Assembly (NCBI GenBank): GCA_963845485.1
Contig: CAWJSI010000012.1
Coordinates: 186,001-250,000, forward strand
From: Bog-756 sp963845485
GTDB taxonomy: Bacteria; Actinomycetota; Acidimicrobiia; Acidimicrobiales; RAAP-2
Direction: 5' to 3'
DNA: 64,000 bases
This document shows positions 17,607 through 25,631 of the stretch, one piece after another. Under the pieces are notes generated by a model. It saw nothing but the letters and a program-made list of their open reading frames with translations. It was not told the DNA's origin and did no database searches. The position numbers and the translations under genes are program-made. Position 1 is the first letter of the stretch. Each line of letters opens with the position of its first letter.

Positions 17607-18152
17607 ATGCAGCCCACCTCCCGCCAACCGTCCAGCTTCTCCACACTTCGGGTGCTCCTGATTGCCGGCATCGCCCTTTCGCTGGCTCTCGTAGCCGGGT
17701 GCTCGAGCTCGTCGTCAGCGAGCCCCGACGGCCCGGCGGTGGCAATCAACGGATCGACCTCGGTGTCGACCCTCCGAGCCGGCCAGGCCATCACCGTGGC
17801 GGTCGGTGCCAACAAGACCTACGTGCCCCTCATCGCTGTGAACATCATCGAGTGCTCGGATCCGGGTGGAACGGTCAGCAACCTCCCCAAGACGTTGTTG
17901 CACTGCGACGAGAACACCATCCAGGGCAACTCGGTCATCGCCAAGCCCAACGGAAGCATCCACGAGAGTGGCTACACCCTCTACCGCCTGCCCAACTCCA
18001 AGTTGGGGGAGGGGAAGACCATCACACCCATCTGCGACGCCACTCACGAGTGCGTTCTCTATGTGGGTCAGGACCAGAACGACTTCACCAAGCCCAAGAT
18101 CTTCTCCGCGCCGTTCTTCGTCACGGGTGGGCAGACGGACAGCCAGCCGTGA
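17607..18152 (+). CDS. Lipoprotein with neocarzinostatin-like domain
   Basis: The ATG immediately follows the previous TGA. The 181-residue protein has a type II signal peptide with lipobox LVAGC (VLLIAGIALSLALVAGCSS), so it should be lipid-anchored on the outer face of the membrane. The mature part is the four-cysteine domain: INIIECSDPGG-type, LLHCDENT, CDATHECVLYVGQDQNDF, then TKPKIFSAPFFV. It is most similar to the next gene, whose domain is instead anchored through LAFTG. Its stop overlaps the GTG of that gene. Ligand unknown. Confidence 0.8.
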   Translation: MQPTSRQPSSFSTLRVLLIAGIALSLALVAGCSSSSSASPDGPAVAINGSTSVSTLRAGQAITVAVGANKTYVPLIAVNIIECSDPGGTVSNLPKTLLHCDENTIQGNSVIAKPNGSIHESGYTLYRLPNSKLGEGKTITPICDATHECVLYVGQDQNDFTKPKIFSAPFFVTGGQTDSQP

Positions 18153-18892
18153 CTACCACCCTTCGATTCCCACAGTCGATGACTCGTGCGGCCACCGTGA
18201 CGGTCCTGGTGGCCCTGTCGACGATCATCGTGGTGGGCTACCGACCCGCCATAGCAGCAGCAGCGACGCCTACGGTGACCATCACCCCGGGCCCCTCGAC
18301 CAGTGGGTTCGCCAACGGCTCGACGGTGACGGTAGCGGTAGGTCCGAACTCGCTCTTCGTCCCGCACACCCGGGTCAACCTGATCGAGTGCGCCGACCCC
18401 GGCGGCTCCAAGGACAGCCTGCCGACCAGCCTCAGTACCTGCGACCCGAACACCGTTGAGGGCGACACCGTTCTGGTGCAGTCGGACGGTAGCTTTGTCG
18501 AGCACAGCTACACCCTGTACGCATTGCCCAATGAGGTCCTGGGCGAACAGTCCAACTGGCAGCCGGTGTGCAACCACTCCAACCAGTGCGTTCTGTACGT
18601 GGGCGAGGACCAGAACGACTTCACCCAGCCCAAGATCTTCTCGGCCCCCTTCGTCTTTACCGCTTCGGCTTCGGCCATCGCCGTTGGTGGGGCCGCCACC
18701 ACCGTACCCACCACGGCACCGAAGCCTGCGGCATCGACGGTGCCGACGGTTTCGTCCGGTGTTTCGTTGGCCCCGGCGACGCTGGCCTTTACCGGCCCAT
18801 CTTCAGCCTCCCTGTGGATCGCCCTCTCCGGCCTGTCTCTCTTCCTCGCCGGCCTGACGGGCCGACGCCTCCTACGGAGGTCGGGTCGATGA
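18149..18892 (+). CDS. Neocarzinostatin-like protein with LAFTG sortase signal
   Basis: The GTG at 18149 overlaps the upstream TGA (GTGA); an ATG at 18179 is an alternative. The protein has a signal peptide (VTVLVALSTIIVVGY), the four-cysteine domain (LIECADPGGSKDS, STCDPNTVEGDTVL, CNHSNQCVLYVGEDQNDF) and a Pro/Thr/Ala stalk. The C-terminal tail is LAFTGPSSASLW, a helix, then GRRLLRRSGR. LAxTG is the known recognition type of class E sortases, and one is encoded at 31966. The stop overlaps the start of pstC (ATGA), so it is translated with the transporter. Confidence 0.82.
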   Translation: MTTTLRFPQSMTRAATVTVLVALSTIIVVGYRPAIAAAATPTVTITPGPSTSGFANGSTVTVAVGPNSLFVPHTRVNLIECADPGGSKDSLPTSLSTCDPNTVEGDTVLVQSDGSFVEHSYTLYALPNEVLGEQSNWQPVCNHSNQCVLYVGEDQNDFTQPKIFSAPFVFTASASAIAVGGAATTVPTTAPKPAASTVPTVSSGVSLAPATLAFTGPSSASLWIALSGLSLFLAGLTGRRLLRRSGR

Positions 18893-19872
18893 CGGTATTG
18901 GCGCCTCCCATGGCCCCGCAGATGGAGCCGATCGACGACAAGCCGATCGTCATCAACCGGGCGGTCACCCGCGCCGACCGCATCTTCCGATTCGCCCTGG
19001 CCTCCTCGAGCGCTGTGGTGTTGGTGATTCTGGCCGCCGTGGTGGTTTTCCTCACCACCAAGGGATGGCCCGCCCTGCAGAAGGGCGGCATTCACTTCTT
19101 CACCGATTCGTCCTGGTCTCCGGACAGTGGTCACTTCGGAGCCATGCCCCTGCTGGTCGGGTCGGTCGGCATCGCCGTCGTCGCCGTGCTCATCGCCGGG
19201 CCCATCTCCCTGGCCGCCGCACTCATGATCAACGAGTACGCCCCGACCTGGGCGAGGTCGACGCTCACCGGAGCCGTCGACATGCTGGCCACCGTGCCCA
19301 GCATCGTCTACGGGTTCTGGGGACTGGCCCTCGTCTCCAATCTGCAGGCCGCCCCGGCCAAGTGGATCGTGGACCACTTCGGATTCGTGCCCTTCTTCCG
19401 GACACCGACGCCGGGGGAGTTTGTCCAGTCCATCTTCGCCTGTGGGCTGATCTGCGCCGCCACCTTGGTCCCCATCATCACCTCGGTCAGCCGCGAGGTG
19501 ATGGCCCAGACGCCCCGGGACGCCTGCGAGGCTGCGTTGGGCCTCGGAGGGACCCGCTGGGGGATGGTGACCGACGTGATCTTCCCGTTCTCCCGGGACG
19601 GAATCGTGGGCGCCTTCCTGCTGGGTTTCGGTAGGGGACTGGGCGAGACGATGATCGTGGTGCTCGTCCTCTCCAAGGCCAACCACCTGACCTGGGCGAT
19701 CATGGGTCCGAACGGCCTCGGTTCCATCGCCAAGGAAATCACCGAGGACTTCCCGACGGCAACCCCGCTGGATGAGAGCGCCCTGATCCTCCTCGGGCTG
19801 GTCCTCTTTGTCACCACACTGCTGGTCAACATCGGGGCGAGGGCCATTGTCAACCGGGGAGGCAAGCGCTGA
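18889..19872 (+). CDS. pstC: Phosphate-type ABC transporter permease PstC
   Basis: This 327-residue inner-membrane permease has about six helices and a MetI-type domain. Supporting motifs are PLLVGSVGIAVVAVLIAGPI, LATVPSIVYGFWGL, the EAA loop AALGLGGTRWGMVTDVIFP, and GRGLGETMIVVLVLS, which is characteristic of PstC. In the known system PstC and PstA form the channel for phosphate driven by PstB. The start overlaps the upstream stop and the stop overlaps the pstA start (TGATG). No phoU is present in the window. Confidence 0.92.
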   Translation: MTVLAPPMAPQMEPIDDKPIVINRAVTRADRIFRFALASSSAVVLVILAAVVVFLTTKGWPALQKGGIHFFTDSSWSPDSGHFGAMPLLVGSVGIAVVAVLIAGPISLAAALMINEYAPTWARSTLTGAVDMLATVPSIVYGFWGLALVSNLQAAPAKWIVDHFGFVPFFRTPTPGEFVQSIFACGLICAATLVPIITSVSREVMAQTPRDACEAALGLGGTRWGMVTDVIFPFSRDGIVGAFLLGFGRGLGETMIVVLVLSKANHLTWAIMGPNGLGSIAKEITEDFPTATPLDESALILLGLVLFVTTLLVNIGARAIVNRGGKR

Positions 19873-21083
19873 TGGCCATCATCGACCGGCCTTATGGGCC
19901 GCCGCCCAGCGGACCACCCGCCAACGGCATCTCGCCGGGAGGACCGCCGATCGGTCCGCCCCCGGGCATGGCGACCAGCGGGGACCGACCCAACCGGCCC
20001 CGAGGAATCACCTCGTCGATGCTGCTCGAGGCGGGCGGCTCGGCCGTCGCCGCCCTCGCCCTCGTCTGGGTCGTCTTCTCGCTGGCCGGGATCAGCGCCC
20101 CGTTCGGCATGCTCGTGTCCTGGTTCGGGCTGTTCTTCACCATCTACGGAATCCTGTGTTGGAGGCTCTACGGGATCCTGGTGGCCAAGGACAGGATGGC
20201 CACGGTAGGGATCTGGGGCGGGGCCTTGGCCGCCATGTTCACCCTCGCCGCGGTGATTATCTACGTGATCATCCGGGGCTTTTGGGCGGTGGCCGATGAC
20301 TTCCCCCACTTCCTGACAGCGGACATGACCCACCTCGGTGGGGCGGCCACCATCACCCAGCTCGGCGTGGGTGCGGCCATCGTCGGGACGGTGGAGCAGG
20401 TGGCCATCGCCACCGTGTTGACCGTCCCTCTGGGCATCATGACCGCCACCTATCTCGTCAACTCCAACGGACCCTTCGCACGGTTGGTCGGCGCCGTGGT
20501 CGACGCCATGACCGGGGCGCCGGCCATCATCGCCGGACTGTTCATCTACCTGCTGTGGGTAGCTCCCCACCACGAGCACGGGAAGTCCGGCTTCGCCGCC
20601 GCCCTGGCCCTGGCTGTGATGATGCTGCCAATCGTCACCCGGGCCGCCCAGGAGGTCGTCGCCATCGTGCCCGGTTCACTCAACGAGGCCGCCCTGGCCT
20701 TGGGCGCCCCGGAGTGGCGAGTTCTTCTGCGGGTGGTGCTGCCAACGGCGCGGGCCGGCCTTATGACCGCGGTGATCCTTGGGATCGCCCGCATCGCCGG
20801 TGAGACAGCTCCCGTGCTGTTCAACGCCGGTGGTCTCGAGGCCTACAACTGGAACCCCTTCTCTGGGCAGCAGGACAACCTCCCCCTCAGGATCTACGAG
20901 AACATCTTCCAGCCCGGGGCGGTTATCAACCAGAGCGCATGGGGGGCGTCCTTCGTACTGGTGTGGGTCGTCCTGATCCTGTTCGTCACCGCCCGACTGC
21001 TCGGTCGGTCGTCCCCCGGCCGGAGCAGTTGGTTCACCCCGTGGACCAAGCTCCGCAAGAACTCCGCCCTGGTCGAGCCGTGA
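19872..21083 (+). CDS. pstA: Phosphate-type ABC transporter permease PstA with proline-rich N-terminal extension
   Basis: The C-terminal 350 residues form a MetI-type permease with MTGAPAIIAGLFIYLLW, the EAA loop ALGAPEWRVLLRVVLPTAR and ARIAGETAPVLFNAG, all PstA-like. The first 45 residues are an unusual cytoplasmic Pro/Gly tail (YGPPPSGPPANG, GGPPIGPPPG) absent from textbook PstA. At 403 residues it is about 100 longer than usual. A comparable low-complexity tail precedes pstB and the membrane protein at 27538. The binding-protein gene follows after 53 bp. Confidence 0.9.
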   Translation: MAIIDRPYGPPPSGPPANGISPGGPPIGPPPGMATSGDRPNRPRGITSSMLLEAGGSAVAALALVWVVFSLAGISAPFGMLVSWFGLFFTIYGILCWRLYGILVAKDRMATVGIWGGALAAMFTLAAVIIYVIIRGFWAVADDFPHFLTADMTHLGGAATITQLGVGAAIVGTVEQVAIATVLTVPLGIMTATYLVNSNGPFARLVGAVVDAMTGAPAIIAGLFIYLLWVAPHHEHGKSGFAAALALAVMMLPIVTRAAQEVVAIVPGSLNEAALALGAPEWRVLLRVVLPTARAGLMTAVILGIARIAGETAPVLFNAGGLEAYNWNPFSGQQDNLPLRIYENIFQPGAVINQSAWGASFVLVWVVLILFVTARLLGRSSPGRSSWFTPWTKLRKNSALVEP

Positions 21084-21136
21084 CGGCGTACCGACCTTTC
21101 CGTCCCTTCCGCCATGCCACACCTGAGGAGCAACCC

Positions 21137-22936
21137 GTGAACCGCCCCACCCCCTGCCATCCCGACGCTTCCCCGAAGGCCCGACCTACGGTTTCTTCCG
21201 TTGGGGGATCAGCCCGTGCCGCACGGCGGTCCCGACTCCGCAACGTCGTCCTGGCCGCGGCCGTGGTGCCGTTGCTCGGCCTGGTGCCGACCGCCGCGGT
21301 GCCAGCGGGTGCCGACACCACCACCACTCCAACCGTCGCCACGGCTACGCCGACGACCACCGCAGCCGTGCCTACGACTGCGGTGGTGCCCACGACCACG
21401 GTGGCACCGACGACCACCGTGGCGCCGGTAGTGGCGCCGACCGGTACCGACCCGACCATCGGCCGACGCTCGGGTGCGATCCCCCTTACGTCCACCCAAC
21501 TCAACGGGGCGGGCTCATCGTTTGCGGCACCAGCCCTCGAGGAGTTCACCAACACCGTCCACGGGGCCCCATACAACCTGAACGTCAACTACACCAGCTC
21601 GAGCTCGGGTGACGGCCGCTACGAGTTCACCAATCAGACCACCAACTTCGCGGCCACCGACATCGCCTACGGCCTAGGTAGCACCGACACCCAGGCACCG
21701 AGCTTCCCGTTCATCTACGTGCCCATCACCGCCGGGGGCATCGCCTTCATGTACAACATCCCCGGCCTGACCAAGACGCTCCAACTGTCCAGTTACTCAG
21801 CGTGCGCCATTCTCACCGGTGGCATCACCAACTGGAACGACCCCAACGTGGCTAAGGACAATCCCGGTGTCACGTTGCCCGACCTAGCCATCCGACCGGT
21901 GACTGAGAGCGACTCTGCTGGGACCAACTATGTGCTGGAGGAGTGGTGCATCGCCGAACAGCCGGCACTCTGGGCCGCCTTTGCTGGTCACGAGAACAGC
22001 CAGTCCGGCGGACCGACCGACGGTGTGGCCATCAGCGCCACCAGCCCCAACTCCAACTGGCCCGGGCTGCCGAACGGCCTTGATCAACAGAGCACGTCCG
22101 GTGTGGCCGGCAACATCGCCACCAACTCCGGTGCCATCGGGGCGGTCCAGGTGAAGTACGCCACTGACCTGGGCTTCTCGGCGACAAACGCCGCACACGG
22201 GGTGGCAGCGGTGCTCAACGCCAGCGGCAAGTACACCGAGCCCAGTGCGGTCGACGTGGCCTCGGCACTGGCCTACGCCACCCAGCAGAACAACGGGACC
22301 CACCAGCTCAACTTCAACGGTGTCGGACCCAACGTTTACAACCCGTCCACCTACAGCTACCTCCTGGCCAAGACCACCGGTGCCGACCCGACTATCGGTG
22401 CGGTACTCAGCGGCTACGTCAACTACTCCCTGACGCTGGGGCAGGCGGCGTCTCCGTCGTTTGGCTACGCGTCCCTTGGCCTCTCGCTCGAGCAGTACGG
22501 GATCAACGCGGTTCTGGCTGATGTGCCGGGAGCGGTGGCGGTGACGGCAGCGGAGAACAAGGGCTATGCCTGCGGGGACCTCACGCCGACCGAGGTGGCG
22601 GCAGGCCAGACCACGCCGACCTGTGGCGTCGTACTGGCCACCGCGCCAGCACCGGGGGCCAACGGTGGCCATGCCACCGGGGCCAGTACCACGGCCGGGA
22701 CCGTCACCACCGGTGCGGCAGCCAAGGGTGGCACCGCAGGGAGTACCGGTGGCACCGGAGGGTCCGGGTCAGGATCCGGGGCCAGTGCAGGTGTGTCCCT
22801 CGGGGGAAGCACGGGCCTGGCCTTCACCGGATCCGATCCCATTCCCCTCGCCGTGTTGGGGGCCGCTTTGTTTCTCGGGGCATTGATCGTCCGGCGGCGT
22901 CTCCTGAAGCGCCGCACATCGGGCGGTGCACCATGA
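21137..22936 (+). CDS. pstS: PstS-type phosphate-binding protein with LAFTG wall-anchor signal
   Basis: The GTG at 21137 follows GAGGAGCAA; the frame is open further upstream but overlaps pstA. The order is signal peptide (VLAAAVVPLLGLVPTAAV), a Thr/Pro/Val stalk, and a PstS domain with NGAGSSFAAPAL, TDIAYGLGS, ITNWNDPNVAKD and the phosphate-loop-like ESDSAGTNYVLEEW. A Gly/Thr linker and the tail LAFTGSDPIP, helix, RRRLLKRR complete it. Gram-positive PstS proteins are usually lipoproteins; here there is no lipobox, and covalent wall attachment by sortase is predicted. It may bind phosphate; a different oxyanion cannot be excluded. Confidence 0.88.
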   Translation: MNRPTPCHPDASPKARPTVSSVGGSARAARRSRLRNVVLAAAVVPLLGLVPTAAVPAGADTTTTPTVATATPTTTAAVPTTAVVPTTTVAPTTTVAPVVAPTGTDPTIGRRSGAIPLTSTQLNGAGSSFAAPALEEFTNTVHGAPYNLNVNYTSSSSGDGRYEFTNQTTNFAATDIAYGLGSTDTQAPSFPFIYVPITAGGIAFMYNIPGLTKTLQLSSYSACAILTGGITNWNDPNVAKDNPGVTLPDLAIRPVTESDSAGTNYVLEEWCIAEQPALWAAFAGHENSQSGGPTDGVAISATSPNSNWPGLPNGLDQQSTSGVAGNIATNSGAIGAVQVKYATDLGFSATNAAHGVAAVLNASGKYTEPSAVDVASALAYATQQNNGTHQLNFNGVGPNVYNPSTYSYLLAKTTGADPTIGAVLSGYVNYSLTLGQAASPSFGYASLGLSLEQYGINAVLADVPGAVAVTAAENKGYACGDLTPTEVAAGQTTPTCGVVLATAPAPGANGGHATGASTTAGTVTTGAAAKGGTAGSTGGTGGSGSGSGASAGVSLGGSTGLAFTGSDPIPLAVLGAALFLGALIVRRRLLKRRTSGGAP

Positions 22937-24501
22937 CGTCCCGCCGGGTCCTCCGCACGGTCACTGCGATGGTGCTCGTGGTGGCCGGGGTATTCATCAG
23001 CGCGGTGTCGGGTTGGCGCTCGGTTGCCCCGGCTGGTGCCGACACCGACCCGACGACTCTGCTCGGCCAGGGGGGATCGTTCTTGGAACCGGTGATGTCC
23101 AAGCTGTTGAACGACGACGCCGCCAACCTCAGCCCTCTGTTCGGCTCGTATCTGCTTACCGACGACGTGTCGAGCATCGGTGCCTTTGCCGGCTCGGGCC
23201 AGGGGCAGTTCGCCGCCGACTTCGCTGTCACCCAGCGCCCGCTGACAACAGCCGAATCGACCCAGGCGACTTCGGATGGTCGCACCTACGCCTACATCCC
23301 CTTCGCCGCCACACCGGTGGCCATCACCACACTGGTACCCACCTATACCTGGGCCAACAGCGACAGCACCTCGATCACTCCATCCGGCTTCTGCCAGGGC
23401 ATCCCGCTGACCGTGGCCGAGCTGGGTGAGCTGTACGGCTACGACGCGGCCGATCCCCTCCAGGACTGGGGCGACGCCAGGATCTCCTGTCCGTCGGGGG
23501 GAGGTCCGGGTGGATCCAGCTCCGAGCTCAACCTGCCGCCGGTGGCTTACGCCAACCTCGATCCGTCGATCGCCAACAACGCTCTGATGACCCTGTTAGA
23601 CAGCGATCCCACGGCCAAGGGATTCTTCGACGCCGCCCTCAACGGAGGCTTGCCGGGCGCCCTGACTGCCAGCGACACGCCGAGTGAGCTGTGGCCGTTT
23701 GCCGGTGACACGATCCCCGGGGGTGATCAGCCACTCATCGGCAAGCTGTTGGACATCAACTCGGAGACCAACGGCCCGAGCACTACCGCCACGCAGTGGG
23801 TGCTAGGAGCAACCGCCCCCCTATCGTCGGTCTGGACGCAGGCTCCCCTCGGGGTGGCCTGGGACCTTCCGACGGCGGCCATCCAGAACGCCCAGGGCAG
23901 CTTTGTGTCCCCGACCCTGGCTGCCGCCCAGGCCGCCCAGGCCGACGCCACGCTGGCGGCCACCTCAGACCCGACCACCAACAACCTGGTGACGTTCAAC
24001 GCAAGTAGTAGCGATGCGGCCTCCTACAACAGCGACCTCATGGAGGAGAGCTACCTGGTTGTGCCCACCACCGGTCTCACCGCGGCCAAGGCCACTGCGT
24101 TGGCCCAGGTGGTGCGGTTCATTCTGGGGACCCAGGGCCAAAAGGACATCGAGAGCTTCGGATCAGCTCCGGCCACGTCGGCCATGCAGACGGCGGGCTT
24201 GAAGGTGGCGACTGAGCTGAACGCCGAGGCCACCGGGAGCTCCGCAGCGAGCCAGCCCAACTCGACCTCAGGGAGCACCACTACCACCACCACGGCAGGA
24301 TCGGCGACATCTGCCGCTGCAGGCGGCAGCACGGGATCGTCGGACAGTTCGAGCGGCTCCGACGGTGGCTCGGGTACTTCCGGAAGCGGCTTGGCATTCA
24401 CCGGCACGGCCCATCTGGGTGCGTGGGTGCTGGTCGGTACGGCCATGGTCCTGGTCGGAACCATGTTCAGACGACGCTTGAAACGACGGGAGGCCCGATA
24501 G
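22933..24501 (+). CDS. Second PstS-like binding protein with LAFTG wall-anchor signal
   Basis: The ATG overlaps the pstS stop (ATGA). The 522-residue protein has a signal peptide (MVLVVAGVFISAVSGW) and a PBP-fold body (LGQGGSFLEPVMSKLL, AADFAVTQRPLTTAE, YIPFAATPVAITTL). It ends in PBP-type sequence (FILGTQGQKDIESFGSAP), a Ser/Gly/Thr linker, and LAFTGTAHLG, a helix, RRRLKRREAR. The phosphate-loop motif seen in the first copy is not clear here, so the ligand may differ, or it may serve another purpose such as delivery. The stop overlaps the pstB start (TAGTG). Confidence 0.82.
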   Translation: MTSRRVLRTVTAMVLVVAGVFISAVSGWRSVAPAGADTDPTTLLGQGGSFLEPVMSKLLNDDAANLSPLFGSYLLTDDVSSIGAFAGSGQGQFAADFAVTQRPLTTAESTQATSDGRTYAYIPFAATPVAITTLVPTYTWANSDSTSITPSGFCQGIPLTVAELGELYGYDAADPLQDWGDARISCPSGGGPGGSSSELNLPPVAYANLDPSIANNALMTLLDSDPTAKGFFDAALNGGLPGALTASDTPSELWPFAGDTIPGGDQPLIGKLLDINSETNGPSTTATQWVLGATAPLSSVWTQAPLGVAWDLPTAAIQNAQGSFVSPTLAAAQAAQADATLAATSDPTTNNLVTFNASSSDAASYNSDLMEESYLVVPTTGLTAAKATALAQVVRFILGTQGQKDIESFGSAPATSAMQTAGLKVATELNAEATGSSAASQPNSTSGSTTTTTTAGSATSAAAGGSTGSSDSSSGSDGGSGTSGSGLAFTGTAHLGAWVLVGTAMVLVGTMFRRRLKRREAR

Positions 24502-25574
24502 TGACCACGGTGCAACAGACGCCAGGGGGCCCTTGGGAACAGCAGCCAAATCCCAATGGACCTCCCGCCAATGGGACTCCGCCTTACGGCCAGCCCAGCT
24601 ACGCCCAGCCCGGCTACGCCCAGCCCGGCTACGCCCAACCCGGCTACGCCCAGCCCGGCTACGCCCAACCCGGCTACGCCCAACCCGGCTACGCCCAACC
24701 CGGCTACGCCCAACCCGGCTACGCCCAACCCGGCTACGCCCAACCCGGCTACGCCCAACTCGGCTACGGCCAGCCGCCCCAGCCGGTGCAGGACGCGGCG
24801 GGTCGGTCCGGGTTGCGGGCCTCGAACGTGAGCGCGTGGTTCGGCTCCAAGAAAGTACTGGAGCGGGTCTCCCTCGCCATGGAGCCGGGCAAGGTCACCG
24901 CCCTCATCGGACCATCAGGCTGCGGCAAGTCGACGTTCTTGCGCATCCTGAATCGGATGCACGAACTCATCCCCTCAGCGGCACTGTCCGGCTCGGTGGA
25001 GTTGGACAACGTGAACATCTACGGCTCGACCGTTCGGGTCACCGACACTCGGTTGAAGATCGGTATGGTCTTCCAGCGTCCAAACCCGTTTCCATCGATG
25101 ACCATCGCCCAGAACGTGCTTTCGGGACTTCGTCTCTCGGGCACGAAGGTCCGGAATCCTGATGCCCTGGTCAAGGACTGCCTCGAGCGGGCAGGCTTGT
25201 GGAAGGAGACCCGCAACCGGCTGAACGAAGCCGGGGCGGCACTCTCGGGTGGACAGCAGCAGCGGCTGTGTATTGCTCGTGCCCTCGCCGTTCGGCCGAA
25301 AGTGCTTCTCATGGATGAGCCCTGCTCGGCGCTCGACCCCATCTCGACCAGTGTCATCGAGGAGACCATCAGGGAACTGTGTCACGAGCTGACCATCGTC
25401 ATCGTGACCCACAACATGCAACAGGCCCAACGGGTGTCCGACACCTGTGCCCTCTTCCTCGTCGACAGCGAAGGGGCACCGGGTCACATCGTCGAGGCAG
25501 GACCGACCCAGCAGGTGTTCGACTACCCACGCGATCCCCGGACCTCGGACTACGTCCATGGACGGTTCGGATGA
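24501..25574 (+). CDS. pstB: Phosphate-type ABC transporter ATPase PstB with N-terminal PGYAQ repeats
   Basis: The GTG at 24501 overlaps the upstream TAG. Residues 1-100 are low-complexity Pro/Gly/Tyr/Gln sequence with ten exact PGYAQ units. The ATPase follows: Walker A GPSGCGKST, Q-loop VFQRPNPFPSMT (PstB-typical), signature LSGGQQQRLCIARAL, Walker B VLLMDEPCSALDP and the H-loop IVTHNMQQAQRVSD. Standard PstB is about 250-260 residues and this one is about 357. It energises uptake through PstCA. The exosortase-like gene starts 57 bp later. Confidence 0.93.
   Translation: MTTVQQTPGGPWEQQPNPNGPPANGTPPYGQPSYAQPGYAQPGYAQPGYAQPGYAQPGYAQPGYAQPGYAQPGYAQPGYAQPGYAQLGYGQPPQPVQDAAGRSGLRASNVSAWFGSKKVLERVSLAMEPGKVTALIGPSGCGKSTFLRILNRMHELIPSAALSGSVELDNVNIYGSTVRVTDTRLKIGMVFQRPNPFPSMTIAQNVLSGLRLSGTKVRNPDALVKDCLERAGLWKETRNRLNEAGAALSGGQQQRLCIARALAVRPKVLLMDEPCSALDPISTSVIEETIRELCHELTIVIVTHNMQQAQRVSDTCALFLVDSEGAPGHIVEAGPTQQVFDYPRDPRTSDYVHGRFG
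24594..24773 (+). repeat. 15-bp tandem repeat within pstB (12 units)
   Basis: Ten units encode PGYAQ exactly (24609-24758), flanked by PSYAQ and LGYGQ. The units differ only at the wobble base of the Gln codon (CAG or CAA). Such near-perfect repeats are prone to slippage; because the unit is 15 bp, copy number can change without a frameshift. Confidence 0.95.
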
Positions 25575-25631
25575 CCAACGGGACCGGCGCACGGATCTCG
25601 AGCGGATCTTCCCGGGAACGGGGAGTCAAGA

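Noticed and set aside
24594..24773. The 15-bp array in pstB as a CRISPR
   Set aside because: Repeats are contiguous without spacers and are in-frame coding sequence.
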